Under the pieces are notes generated by a model. That model had not been told where the DNA came from. It searched no databases and saw nothing but the letters and a program-made list of their open reading frames with translations. From positions 1 to 64,000 of the forward strand of contig JACKJV010000009.1 of assembly GCA_020637775.1 (NCBI GenBank): a stretch of DNA of 64,000 bases, in the 5' to 3' direction. Below are positions 9,905 to 18,661 of the stretch, in pieces. The stretch's first letter is position 1. Every line of letters starts with the position of its first letter. The position numbers were made by a program, and so were the translations under genes. This stretch comes from Brucellaceae bacterium (lineage in GTDB: Bacteria > Pseudomonadota > Alphaproteobacteria > Rhizobiales > Rhizobiaceae).

Positions 9905-11461
9905 TCAGGAGAACAGTCGCAGCACCGTGAAGATAAGGGCCGCCAGCACGGCAGCCGCCGGAACGGTGATGACCCAGGCAGCGGCGATCGTGGTCGCATG
10001 GGTCCTGCGGACCAGCCGCCGGCGCATGATCTCGTCGCGCGCGACCGGATTTTCCTCGCTTTCCTCGGCCGCTTCCCAGGCCTCTTCGAACACGCCTGCA
10101 GCGGCCTTGCGTTCGGCCCTGAGCTTGCCCTGCTTGCGCTCCAGATAGGCGCGGCGGCGCTTGGATTTTGCCGTGTACCATTCGCGGAAGAAGCCCACGC
10201 CGAACACCGCGCCGACCGCGATATGCGTGGAGGAAACCGGCAGGCCGAGCCAGGAGGCGATGATCACGGTGATGGCCGCCGACAGCGCCACGCAATAGGC
10301 CCGCATCGGGTTCAGCTTGGTGATCTGTTCACCGACCATGCGAATGAGCTTCGGGCCGTAGAGCAGCAGGCCCATGGAAATGCCGATCGCGCCGATGACC
10401 ATGACCCAGAGCGGGATGCCGACCTTGGCGGCCACATCCCCCTCCATCGCCGTGTGCACCACCGCAGCCAGCGGTCCCACGGCATTGGCCACATCGTTGG
10501 CGCCATGGGCGAAGGAGAGCAGGGCTGCCGAGAAGATGAGCGGCAGGCGGAAGAGCTTGCGCAGAGACTGGTTGCGGTTTTCCAGTCCTTCCGATTGCTG
10601 GCGGATCAGCGGATTGACCACCGCCCAGGCAAGGATGGCAACCGCCAGGCCCAGAAACAGGATGGAGGAACCGGGCAGGTGGACGATCTTCTTCAAGCCC
10701 TTCATCGCCAGATAGGCAGCGAAGGCACCGGCCATGATCGCGATGAGGACGGGCACCCAGCGGCGCGCGGCTGCGATCTTGTCGTCCTGATAGATGATGA
10801 ACGATTTGATGAAGGCGAGAAAGGCGGCCGCAATGACGCCGCCCAGCAGGGGGGAGACGACCCAGCTCGCGGCGATCGCGCCCATCGTCGGCCAGTTGAC
10901 GGAAGCCATCCCGGCCGCGGCAATGCCCGCGCCCATGACACCGCCAACCACGGAATGGGTGGTCGAGACGGGGGCGCCGATCCATGTGGCCAGATTGACC
11001 CAAAGCGCCGAAGAGATGAGCGCCGCCATCATGGCGGCAACGAAGATGTCCGGATTGGCAACGGTTGCCGGATCGATGATACCCTTGGAAATGGTCGAGA
11101 CCACGTCCCCGCCGGCAATCAATGCGCCGGCGCTCTCGCAGACCGCTGCAAGCACCAGCGCCCCGCCCATGGTCATGGCGCGCGAGCCGACGGCAGGGCC
11201 GACATTGTTGGCCACGTCGTTGGCGCCGATGTTGAGCGCCATGTAGGCGCCTATGGCGGCCGCGGCGATGACGGTCAGCGCGCCGGCCCCAGAACCCGCA
11301 TAGAGGGCTGCAAAGACAGCCGACAGTGCAAGAAAGGCGAGCGCCACGCCGGGCGCCACGAGCCCGCGCGAAAGCGTGACGGTGGCTTCCTCGATCCGGG
11401 AAAGCTTGCCGAGATCCTTGTCGAGCGTATGTTTGCGAAGCGGCGGCTTATCCCCGGCCAT
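9905..11461 (-). CDS. pit: Inorganic phosphate transporter, Pit (PHO4) family
   Basis: Low-affinity phosphate (metal-phosphate)/proton symporter of the inner membrane. The 518-residue protein has the two inverted family signatures: GANDVANNVGPAVGSRAMT near the N-terminal half and GANDVANAVGPLAA in the C-terminal half. A central soluble stretch with a QSEGLENRNQSLRKL segment separates the halves, and many hydrophobic helices are evident. ATG at 11461 has GGGAG upstream. A Pho-box-like direct repeat lies 74-92 bases upstream. In Sinorhizobium a Pit system is repressed by PhoB during phosphate starvation; here the usual neighbour DUF47/orfA is missing. Identification is secure, regulation is inferred. 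Confidence 0.95.
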   Translation of the reverse strand: MAGDKPPLRKHTLDKDLGKLSRIEEATVTLSRGLVAPGVALAFLALSAVFAALYAGSGAGALTVIAAAAIGAYMALNIGANDVANNVGPAVGSRAMTMGGALVLAAVCESAGALIAGGDVVSTISKGIIDPATVANPDIFVAAMMAALISSALWVNLATWIGAPVSTTHSVVGGVMGAGIAAAGMASVNWPTMGAIAASWVVSPLLGGVIAAAFLAFIKSFIIYQDDKIAAARRWVPVLIAIMAGAFAAYLAMKGLKKIVHLPGSSILFLGLAVAILAWAVVNPLIRQQSEGLENRNQSLRKLFRLPLIFSAALLSFAHGANDVANAVGPLAAVVHTAMEGDVAAKVGIPLWVMVIGAIGISMGLLLYGPKLIRMVGEQITKLNPMRAYCVALSAAITVIIASWLGLPVSSTHIAVGAVFGVGFFREWYTAKSKRRRAYLERKQGKLRAERKAAAGVFEEAWEAAEESEENPVARDEIMRRRLVRRTHATTIAAAWVITVPAAAVLAALIFTVLRLFS

Positions 11462-11534
11462 GATGGCTCCCGGTTCTGGTTCGGTATCGATCCCGGTCGC
11501 CTTAGCGCGCCCCTGCGCCTTGCCGCAAGGGGGC

Positions 11535-11553
11535 TTGTCACAAAACTGTCACA
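11535..11553 (+). promoter_or_regulatory. Pho box upstream of pit
   Basis: TTGTCAC-AAAA-CTGTCAC is an almost ideal PhoB direct repeat (consensus CTGTCAT-AwAw-CTGTCAy). It reads on the strand opposite to pit transcription and lies 74-92 bases before the pit start. Confidence 0.7.
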
Positions 11554-11577
11554 TACCGCTGTCCGCGGCTGCGCCCG

Positions 11578-12051
11578 TCAGGGATTTCCCGAGAATCCCG
11601 CGATCAGTTCGGCGAGATCGGGTTCGTCCACAAGCTTGGCCGCCTTGGCCGGCGGAAACCACTTGCGCTCGCGTTGCCCGAATTCAGGCCACACCTTTGC
11701 CAGTCTCCGCACACGGATCGGGAAAACGTGAACCTCGCAGCGGCGCATGACGCCGTTGCGCAATACCTTGTCATAGTAATAGACGCCGGCCTTGTCGTCT
11801 TCCGGCCGGCCTTCGACCCCCGCTTCCTCGGCAGCCTCGCGAGCCGCGGATTCGCTCAGCGTCTCGCCTTTTTCCGGCCAGCCCTTGGGCAGAACCCATC
11901 GTCCCGTCCCGCGGCTTGTGACCAGCATGATCTCGATCCCCTTGCCGGACTTTCGCCACGGCAGGGCAGCAGATTGCAGGGCAGCCTCCGGACCGCCGAG
12001 AATGCGTCGAACACCCTCAAGCATTTGTACACGCGTCTGGTTTGTAATCAT
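11578..12051 (-). CDS. Nudix hydrolase
   Basis: Hydrolyses a nucleoside diphosphate linked to another moiety; the substrate cannot be read from sequence. The Nudix box is complete: G-WPEKG-E-TLSESAA-RE-AA-EE-AGV, following WVLPKG. The rest of the fold is seen in IEIMLVTSRGTGRW and VYYYDKVLRNG. The frame is open to an ATG at 12126, but the extra 25 residues look non-conserved. Neither start has a clear ribosome site, so the ATG at 12051 is a choice, not a proof. The small size (about 157 residues) resembles DIPP/MutT-like Nudix proteins of alphaproteobacteria. Confidence 0.85.
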   Translation of the reverse strand: MITNQTRVQMLEGVRRILGGPEAALQSAALPWRKSGKGIEIMLVTSRGTGRWVLPKGWPEKGETLSESAAREAAEEAGVEGRPEDDKAGVYYYDKVLRNGVMRRCEVHVFPIRVRRLAKVWPEFGQRERKWFPPAKAAKLVDEPDLAELIAGFSGNP

Positions 12052-12226
12052 GCATCGAAGATAGGCGGGTTCTTTGAAGATTCCAGCGAAGAACGACCTT
12101 CTAGCCGATTCCCGTGACGTTTCCATGACAAAAACAATTCAGGGTTGCTGAAATACCCGCGCGAACGGCATGCCTGGCAGCATGATCCGGACCGGGAAGG
12201 TCGAATCACCTTTTCCGGCGCCATTG

Positions 12227-12724
12227 TCAGCCCTTGTGGCCGTCGGATATGGGCTGCTGGTAGGTAAAGCCCATGTCCCAGGGGAAGTAGATCCAGGTAT
12301 CCTGGCTGACCTCGGTGACGAAGGTATCCACCAGCGGCACGCCTTTCGGCTTGGCATAGACGGTGGCGAAATGGGCGCGCGGCATCATGGCGCGCACGAT
12401 CGCGGCCGTCTTGCCGGTGTCGGTCAGGTCGTCGACGATGAGCACGCCTTCGCCCTCGTTTTCCATGATCGCCGGCGAAACGTCCTTCAGCACCTTTAAC
12501 TCACCCTGTTCGGTATAGTCGTGGTAGGACGCGATGGAGACGGTCTCGATCACCCGGATATTCAGCTCGCGCGAGATGATGGCGGCCGGAACCAGTCCGC
12601 CACGGGTGATACAGACGATGGCGTGATATTTTTCCGCCTTGCCCGACAGCCGCCAGGCCAGCGCCCGGGCGTCGCGGTGGAACTGGTCCCAGGATACGGG
12701 AAATGCTTTTTCGGGCAGAGACAT
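12227..12724 (-). CDS. gpt: Xanthine(-guanine) phosphoribosyltransferase
   Basis: Purine salvage: transfers phosphoribose from PRPP to xanthine or guanine in the cytoplasm. The 165-residue length is typical of Gpt. The PRPP-binding loop is [14 protein letters not shown]. An N-terminal [16 protein letters not shown] segment and the C-terminal [10 protein letters not shown] also match the family. ATG at 12724 has GAGGCCAGG upstream. It stands alone, with an HDAC-like gene behind it on the same strand. Confidence 0.93.
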   Translation of the reverse strand: MSLPEKAFPVSWDQFHRDARALAWRLSGKAEKYHAIVCITRGGLVPAAIISRELNIRVIETVSIASYHDYTEQGELKVLKDVSPAIMENEGEGVLIVDDLTDTGKTAAIVRAMMPRAHFATVYAKPKGVPLVDTFVTEVSQDTWIYFPWDMGFTYQQPISDGHKG

Positions 12725-12826
12725 TGCCTGGCCTCTTCATGCTTTGAACAACGGGTCGCAGGCAGATAGCCCGAAAGCGGCCCGGCGGGCAAGGCGCATC
12801 GCCCGCCCGCCGCGCCACGAGGGGCG

Positions 12827-13744
12827 TCAGCCGAGAAGCGCCTTGAGATGCGCCACGACCGAGCGCGCCAGCGCCCCCGGTTCATAGCCGCCCTCCAGCA
12901 TCGAGAGCAGCCGGCCCTGCGCATGGGTCCGGGCGATGGCCGCCAGTTCCTCGGTTATCCAGCCATAATCGGCCTCGGTCAGCTTGAGGCCGGACATGTC
13001 ATCGAGGACATGCGCGTCGAAACCGGCGGAGACGAAGACGAATTGCGGCCGGAAATCCTCCAGTGCCGGCAGCCAGTGCTGGCGGATCTGCTTGCGGAAT
13101 TCCGTGCCGTCCGCACCCGCGGAAAGCGGCACGTCGACGAGGTTTCGCGTATCGGATTCATGCCCTGTATACGGATAGAAGGGGTGCTGGAAGGAAGAGC
13201 AGAACAGGACCCGTTCGTCATTCTTGAAAATATCTTCCGTTCCGTTGCCGTGATGGACGTCGAAATCCACGATGGCCACGCGCTCCAGGCCATGGGTTTC
13301 CAGCGCATGGGCCGCCGCCACGGCAATGTTGTCGAACAGGCAGAAGCCCATCGCCTTGGCATATTCTGCATGATGGCCTGGCGGCCGGACGGCGCAGAAG
13401 ACCGGGTTCGATTCGCCACGCATGATCAGGTCGACGCCCATGACACCGGCGCCGGCGGCCCTGAGCGCGGCCTGCAGCGTGTCCTTCGACATCACCGTGT
13501 CGCCGTCGATCTCCACCGAGCCTTCGCTGGGGGCCATGTCGAAGACGCGGTCCACATAGGCCGGATCGTGTGCCCGCCCCAATTGCTCGCGTGTGGCCAG
13601 CGGCGCATCGTAGTGGCGCAGCACGAAGTCGAGGCCCGACATGATGATCTGGTTGTTGATCGCGTAAAGCCTGTCGGCATGATCGGGATGATGGGATCCC
13701 GGATCATGCAGCAGGCAGTCGTTGTGTGAAATCATTCCGAGCAT
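12827..13744 (-). CDS. Histone deacetylase-like (class II/AcuC-type) deacylase
   Basis: Zinc-dependent amidohydrolase of the arginase/deacetylase fold. Bacterial members remove acetyl groups from small amides, polyamines or proteins. The 305-residue protein shows SHHPDHADRL near the N-terminus, the paired active-site histidines in RPPGHHAEYAKAMGFC, and the metal site in VDFDVHHGNGTEDIF. A second metal Asp falls in SAGFDAH, and LEGGYEPGAL closes the pocket. ATG at 13744 has GGGGGGA upstream. The neighbouring pat gene encodes a protein acetyltransferase fusion, so a reversible acylation pair is possible, but this is inference only. Confidence 0.92.
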   Translation of the reverse strand: MLGMISHNDCLLHDPGSHHPDHADRLYAINNQIIMSGLDFVLRHYDAPLATREQLGRAHDPAYVDRVFDMAPSEGSVEIDGDTVMSKDTLQAALRAAGAGVMGVDLIMRGESNPVFCAVRPPGHHAEYAKAMGFCLFDNIAVAAAHALETHGLERVAIVDFDVHHGNGTEDIFKNDERVLFCSSFQHPFYPYTGHESDTRNLVDVPLSAGADGTEFRKQIRQHWLPALEDFRPQFVFVSAGFDAHVLDDMSGLKLTEADYGWITEELAAIARTHAQGRLLSMLEGGYEPGALARSVVAHLKALLG

Positions 13745-13779
13745 TTGTGTCCCCCCGGTTTGTGCCGGCCCGCACGTAT

Positions 13780-16569
13780 CTACAGCCAGCGTTCCACAAT
13801 CATGATGTCCCGCTCGTCCGGCGAGCGGCGCATGGTGAAGCCCAGTCCTTCCATCAGCCGCAACATGCCGCGGTTTTCCGCCAGCACGGTGCCTTCCATG
13901 ATCGACAGGCCGCGTTCGCGCGCCTCGTCCATCAGCGCCTGCATGAGGCGTGTGCCGATGCCCTGACCCTGCACCTTGTCGGAAACGACAATGGCGAATT
14001 CGCAGGTCTTGCCATCCGGATTGACCGCATGGCGCGCGACGCCCACCTGGGTCGGTTCGCCGTTCAGTTCCGTGATCGCGATGAGCGCCATTTCGCGCGC
14101 ATAGTCGATATGGGTGAAACGGGCGAGCATGGTCGGAGTCAGGTCGTTGAGCGCATGCATGAAGCGGAACTTGCGCGCCTGATCCGACAGGTTGTGCACG
14201 AATTCGCGTTCGCTCTCGGCGTCTTCGGGCCGGATTGGACGGATCAGCAAGGTCCGGCCGTCGGGCAGCAGGTCCTCGCGTTCCAGGTGCCGCGGATAGG
14301 GCGCGATGGCGACATGCTCGTAGCGGCCCTGGGTGGCCGGCGGCCGCGAGACGCGGATGCGCGCATCGACCGCGACGACGCCTTCGGGGCCGGCAAACAG
14401 CGGATTGATGTCGAGTTCCTCGATTTCCGGTATCTCGCAGACCATGTCGGATATGCGCATGAGAACCTGGATGACGGCTTCGCTGTCGGCAGCCGGAGCG
14501 TCGCGATAGGCTTCCAGAAGGCGCGAGACACGGGTCCGGCGGATCAGCCTGCGGGCGAGCACGGCGTTCAGCGGCGGCAGCGTCACGGCGCTGTCCTCAA
14601 GGATTTCGACCATCTTGCCGCCCGCGCCGAAAACGATGGTCGGCCCGAACACCGGGTCGCGGCTGGCCCCGGCAATGAGTTCCCGCCCATGCGGCATGTC
14701 GACCATGGCTTCCACGGTCACGCCCCTGATCTCGGCATCGGGACGGGCCGCCTTTGCGTTTTCCATGATGGTGCGGACCACGGTATGCAGCGTGCCGGCG
14801 CTGTTCACATTGGTGCGCACGCCGCCGACATCGGACTTGTGCGAGATCTGCGGCGAATTGATCTTCACGGCCACGGGAAAGCCGACGGTCTGGGCAGCCA
14901 CCAGCGCCTTGGCCGGCGTCTCCGCCTCGATGGTGGTGTTCACCGGAATGCGGAAGGCCCGCAGCACGGCCTTCGATTCGAGATCCGACAGCATGTCGCG
15001 CCCTTCGGCCAGCACCTGCTGGATGATCATGCGCGCGCCCTGCAGATCCGGCGGCTCCAGATCCGACAGGGGGCTTGCCAGTTCCAGCGCCATGCGCCGG
15101 TTCAGTTCGTGACGCGAGAGATAGAAGAAGCCCTCGATGGCGCGCTCCGGCGTCATGAAATCGGGAATGCCGTTGGATGAAAGGAGTTTGCGCGCCTCGC
15201 TGACCGTCGTTTCTCCCATCCAGCAGGCCAGGATCGGCTTGCGGTTGCGTGGCGGAATGGCATCGAGAACCGCCTGCGCCGCCTCCACCGGCCCCGTCAT
15301 CGCCTGCGGCGTCAGCAGGACGAGAACGCCGTCGAAAGCCCTGTCGGCAAGGGCCGCCTTCACGGCCGCTCCATAGGCCTCCGGGCCGGCATCGCCGAGA
15401 ATGTCGATCGGGTTGGCCTTGGACCAGTATGGCGAAAGCACCTTGTCGAGCGCGTCGATGGTTTCGGCAGAAGGCGAGGGCACGTTGATCCGCATGTCGC
15501 CGGATCGGTCTGCGGCCAGCACGCCCGCGCCGCCGCCATTGGTGATGATGCCGAGATTGTTGCCCGCCGCCCGTTTTCCGGCCGACAGGATTTCGGCCGC
15601 CGCGAACAATTGGCCGTAGGTATGGGCACGAACCGCGCCGGTGCGTTCCAGCGCCGCGTTGAACACGGCATCCGAGCCGATGAGCGCGCCGGTATGCGTG
15701 TGGGCAGCCCTGGAGGACTGGTTGTGCCGTCCGGCCTTGAGCACGATGACCGGCTTGATCTGGGCGGCCACGCGAAGCGCGGAGACGAAGGAGCGGGCAT
15801 GGCGCACACCCTCGACATAGAGCAGGATTGCATCGGTCCTGGGGTCGGTGGCCAGGAAGTTCAGCACGTCGCCGAAGTCGATGTCGACCGAATTGCCAAG
15901 CGACACCATGGCCGAGAAGCCGAGATCCTGTGGCGCTGCCCAGTCGGCGATCGCCGAACACAGCGCGCCCGATTGCGAGACGAGCGCCAGGCGGCCTCTT
16001 GGCGGAGCGGACTTGAGAAATGTCGCATTCAGGTTGAGCCAGGGCCGTACGATGCCTACGCAATTGGGACCGACAAAGCGGATACCATAGCGCCGCGCGA
16101 TCTGTGCGAGTTCGGTTTCGCTGGCATGGCCGGCATCGCCGGTCTCGCCAAACCCGGCAGAAAGGATAACGACGTGGCGGATGCCCGCTTCGCCGCACTG
16201 GCGCAGGATCGTCGCCACCGTCTTGCCCGGCGTCGCGATGACGGCGAGATCGATTTCGCGCTCGGCGGCGGCGATCGTGGCAAAGCACGGCTTGCCGAGC
16301 ACCGTGTCGTGTTTCGGATTGATGGCGATCAGGTCGCCTTCGAAACCGCCGTCCACGAGGTTGGCGAAGACCTTGGCGCCAACGGAATCGCTTGATTCCG
16401 AGGCGCCGAAAACGGCCACCGATTCCGGATTGAAGAGGGGGGAAAGCTGTGTTGGGCCCATGACTGGATATCTTGCCGGTGCCTTGCCCGGCCTTTCATT
16501 CGCGCGCAGGTTTGTGGGCGAATGCCGATCGGCCCCGCCCGGTTCCCTGCCATTATCGGTTTTTGTCAT
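13780..16569 (-). CDS. Acyl-CoA ligase (NDP-forming)/GNAT acetyltransferase fusion, Pat type
   Basis: About 929 residues. Domain order: CoA-binding Rossmann domain (from about residue 40, SVAVFGASE), succinyl-CoA-synthetase-like domains, ATP-grasp (about 520-740, VAVKINSPQISHKSDVGGV), then a GNAT domain (about 770-929, GQGIGTRLMQALMDEA). Family members such as Pat/PatZ acetylate and silence acyl-CoA synthetases. The HTGALIGSD motif near residue 290 keeps the histidine equivalent to the phosphohistidine of NDP-forming synthetases, so ligase activity may also remain. The frame is open to 16665, but that extension would translate through the terminator of the gene upstream. ATG at 16569, with GGGGGGAG before it, is therefore preferred. 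Confidence 0.9.
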   Translation of the reverse strand: MTKTDNGREPGGADRHSPTNLRANERPGKAPARYPVMGPTQLSPLFNPESVAVFGASESSDSVGAKVFANLVDGGFEGDLIAINPKHDTVLGKPCFATIAAAEREIDLAVIATPGKTVATILRQCGEAGIRHVVILSAGFGETGDAGHASETELAQIARRYGIRFVGPNCVGIVRPWLNLNATFLKSAPPRGRLALVSQSGALCSAIADWAAPQDLGFSAMVSLGNSVDIDFGDVLNFLATDPRTDAILLYVEGVRHARSFVSALRVAAQIKPVIVLKAGRHNQSSRAAHTHTGALIGSDAVFNAALERTGAVRAHTYGQLFAAAEILSAGKRAAGNNLGIITNGGGAGVLAADRSGDMRINVPSPSAETIDALDKVLSPYWSKANPIDILGDAGPEAYGAAVKAALADRAFDGVLVLLTPQAMTGPVEAAQAVLDAIPPRNRKPILACWMGETTVSEARKLLSSNGIPDFMTPERAIEGFFYLSRHELNRRMALELASPLSDLEPPDLQGARMIIQQVLAEGRDMLSDLESKAVLRAFRIPVNTTIEAETPAKALVAAQTVGFPVAVKINSPQISHKSDVGGVRTNVNSAGTLHTVVRTIMENAKAARPDAEIRGVTVEAMVDMPHGRELIAGASRDPVFGPTIVFGAGGKMVEILEDSAVTLPPLNAVLARRLIRRTRVSRLLEAYRDAPAADSEAVIQVLMRISDMVCEIPEIEELDINPLFAGPEGVVAVDARIRVSRPPATQGRYEHVAIAPYPRHLEREDLLPDGRTLLIRPIRPEDAESEREFVHNLSDQARKFRFMHALNDLTPTMLARFTHIDYAREMALIAITELNGEPTQVGVARHAVNPDGKTCEFAIVVSDKVQGQGIGTRLMQALMDEARERGLSIMEGTVLAENRGMLRLMEGLGFTMRRSPDERDIMIVERWL

Positions 16570-16620
16570 GACAGCCTGATCTCCCCCCGGACGATCATGA
16601 GAAACGGAAGACAAACAAGG

Positions 16621-16658
16621 GATACCGGCGCCTGCGCCTTGGCAAGCGCCGGTATCCG
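16621..16658 (-). terminator. Terminator of the first universal stress gene
   Basis: Perfect 12-bp arms (GGATACCGGCGC and GCGCCGGTATCC) around a 14-base loop. Read leftwards a T-rich tail CTTGTTTGTCTTCC follows. It separates the stress gene from pat. Confidence 0.75.
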
Positions 16659-16672
16659 CTTTCATGTCGGCA

Positions 16673-17509
16673 TCAGCGCGACATCAGCGTGATGCAGGGC
16701 ATGGATTCCAGCACGGTGCGGGTAACGCCGCCGAAGAGGCGTTCCGTCCAGCGCGCATGCGAATAGGCTCCCATGACCAGAAGGTCGGCCTGCGTGTCGG
16801 CCAGCCTGTTCTCGATGATGGCGGAAACCGGGATGCCGTCGGAAATCTGCGTTTCCGTCTTCACGTTTGCGCCATGGCGGGCGAGCACGGAAGCAATCTC
16901 GGCCCCGGCGAGCGCCGGCGTCTGGTCCTCGCGCTTCGGATCGACGGTGAACACCTCCACCTCGTTGGCGCCCATGATGAAGGGCAGTGCGTCGAAAGTG
17001 GCGCGGGCCGCTTCGCGCGTGCCGTTCCAGGCCACCACCACGCGATCGATCCGCGAGGGAATTTTCGCCGCATAGGGAACGGCCAGCACCGGACGTCCGC
17101 TCTCGAAGATCACGCGCTCGACCTCGGCGTTCAGCTTGGAGGACCCCTTGCCGTCCGCCTGGCCGGCGATCACGAGATCGGCGCAGCGGGCACTGTCGAT
17201 GACGGCGCCCGATGTGTCCATGCCGCGGGTGGAGGCCGAGCGCCATTCGCTCAGCACATCCTCGCGCGCGGCACGGTCGCGAAAGCGCGCCGCCATCGTG
17301 TCCATGCGCTCCTCGAACCGGTCAGCCTGCTGCACCGCCTGGTTCATTTGCGCGTAATAGGCCGGGGCGGCAACGGCCGCGCGATCGGGCTCTGCGTGAA
17401 ATCCGATCAGATGGGCGCCGAACAGACGGGCGATCGGAAAGGCCGCATCGAGAACACGGTCTTCGTCAGCAGGGGTTTGCAGGAATGCCAGGATTGTCTT
17501 GTAGCTCAT
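16673..17509 (-). CDS. Universal stress protein, UspA family (copy 1)
   Basis: A 278-residue tandem-Usp protein (two Usp folds). It begins MSYKTILAFLQTPAD and ends with the nucleotide-binding-type stretch LLVMGAYSHARWTERLFGGVTR. Such proteins bind ATP or small molecules and accumulate under starvation or oxidative stress; the exact role is unknown. The frame is open further upstream, but ATG at 17509 has an AGGAGAACACG ribosome site directly before it, and the upstream residues look non-coding. The next upstream gene is a clear paralogue. Each copy has its own terminator, so they are separate transcripts. Confidence 0.9.
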   Translation of the reverse strand: MSYKTILAFLQTPADEDRVLDAAFPIARLFGAHLIGFHAEPDRAAVAAPAYYAQMNQAVQQADRFEERMDTMAARFRDRAAREDVLSEWRSASTRGMDTSGAVIDSARCADLVIAGQADGKGSSKLNAEVERVIFESGRPVLAVPYAAKIPSRIDRVVVAWNGTREAARATFDALPFIMGANEVEVFTVDPKREDQTPALAGAEIASVLARHGANVKTETQISDGIPVSAIIENRLADTQADLLVMGAYSHARWTERLFGGVTRTVLESMPCITLMSR

Positions 17510-17635
17510 CGTGTTCTCCTTTGCGCCGCGACCCTTTCCCCACGAATGTCTGTCAGGTCCGGCTCTTCGGCGGCAGAATGGATGCCGCACTGCACAATTG
17601 CCTTGATGTCGGTCAAGACCCGCAGGCAATCCGCA

Positions 17636-17667
17636 ACAAAAAACCCGCCGCATGGCGCGGCGGGCTT
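17636..17667 (-). terminator. Terminator of the second universal stress gene
   Basis: Stem CCCGCCGC / GCGGCGGG with a five-base loop. Read leftwards it is followed by TTTTTTGTT, a textbook rho-independent terminator. Confidence 0.85.
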
Positions 17668-17689
17668 GAGGATCGTCAGCGGCGCCGGA

Positions 17690-18529
17690 TCAACGCGACA
17701 TCAGCGTGATGGCGGGCATCGACTTGAGCACGGTGCGCGTCACGCCGCCGAAAAGGCGCTCGGAAAGACGCGAGTGGGAATAGGCGCCCATCACCAGCAT
17801 GTCGGCCTGTGTATCGGCCAGACGGTTCTCGATGATGGCGGAAGCCGGCACGCCGTCCGAAATCTGCGATTCGACCGAAACCTCGACACCGTGGCGCGCC
17901 AGCACCGCGGCAATCTCGGCGCCGGCGACGGCGCTGCTCTGGTCGGCATTGTTCGGCGGGTCGACGGTGAATACTTCCACCTTGTCCGCCTCGCGCAGGA
18001 AGGGCAGGGCATCGAAGGTCGCACGCGCCGCCTCGCGTGTTCCGTTCCAGGCAACCAGCACACGGCCGATATTGGAGGGCATGCGCGCGGCGTAAGGCAC
18101 GAAAAGCACGGGACGGCCGCCTTCGAACAGCAGGGCTTCCACATCGTCGGCAGGCGCTGCCGCATTGCCGGGCTCGGGCTGGCCGGCGATCACCAGGTCA
18201 GCGCAATAGGCCGAGGAAAGCGCCGCCACGGCGCTGTCGCCGATGAAGCTCTCCATGTCGCGCCACTCCAGCGAGACGCCGGCGGCACGGGCCTTTTCGG
18301 TCATTTTTTCCTTCAGTTCGCGGGCGCGTTCGCGACCTTCCTCGATATTGGTTTCCAGGACGCCGGCATCGGGAAAGCCGATCGGCGTGGCATAGGCGGC
18401 CGCGCTCGGCTCGGCATGAACGGCAATGATGTGGCTGTCGTTCTTGCTGCCGACGAGGATGGCCGTATCGAGCACCCGGGCGCCGGTTTCCGCATCGGGA
18501 ATGATCGTGACGATTGTCTTGTAGGTCAT
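17690..18529 (-). CDS. Universal stress protein, UspA family (copy 2)
   Basis: A 279-residue tandem-Usp protein, co-linear with copy 1. MTYKTIVTIIPDAETGARVLDTA matches MSYKTILAFLQTPADEDRVLDAA of copy 1, and both share VAWNGTREAARATFDALPF and the C-terminal LVMGAYSHSR..RLFGGVTRTVL..MP.ITLMSR. It therefore arose by tandem duplication, followed by divergence in the central nucleotide-binding region. ATG at 18529 has AGAGGA upstream. Role in stress survival is inferred from the family. Confidence 0.9.
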   Translation of the reverse strand: MTYKTIVTIIPDAETGARVLDTAILVGSKNDSHIIAVHAEPSAAAYATPIGFPDAGVLETNIEEGRERARELKEKMTEKARAAGVSLEWRDMESFIGDSAVAALSSAYCADLVIAGQPEPGNAAAPADDVEALLFEGGRPVLFVPYAARMPSNIGRVLVAWNGTREAARATFDALPFLREADKVEVFTVDPPNNADQSSAVAGAEIAAVLARHGVEVSVESQISDGVPASAIIENRLADTQADMLVMGAYSHSRLSERLFGGVTRTVLKSMPAITLMSR

Positions 18530-18661
18530 GGGGGCGGTCCTCTCCCTTAATCGGACCCGGCAACGTCCCGTTCGGGCGGTCCGGTGTCCCTCGTTCGAGG
18601 GTAACCATGCTTGGCCGGTCTTCCAAGCGCCTTGATCGGCGTCAATTGCCCGGTATCGACA

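Noticed and set aside
9734..11731. 665-codon plus-strand frame opposite pit
   Set aside because: Antisense shadow with low-complexity Arg/Asp/Gly/His content. The Pit signatures on the minus strand are unmistakable.
17510..17653. Longer N-terminus of universal stress protein copy 1
   Set aside because: The 48 extra residues are Cys/Arg-rich and lie upstream of a perfect ribosome site and the family's conserved start.
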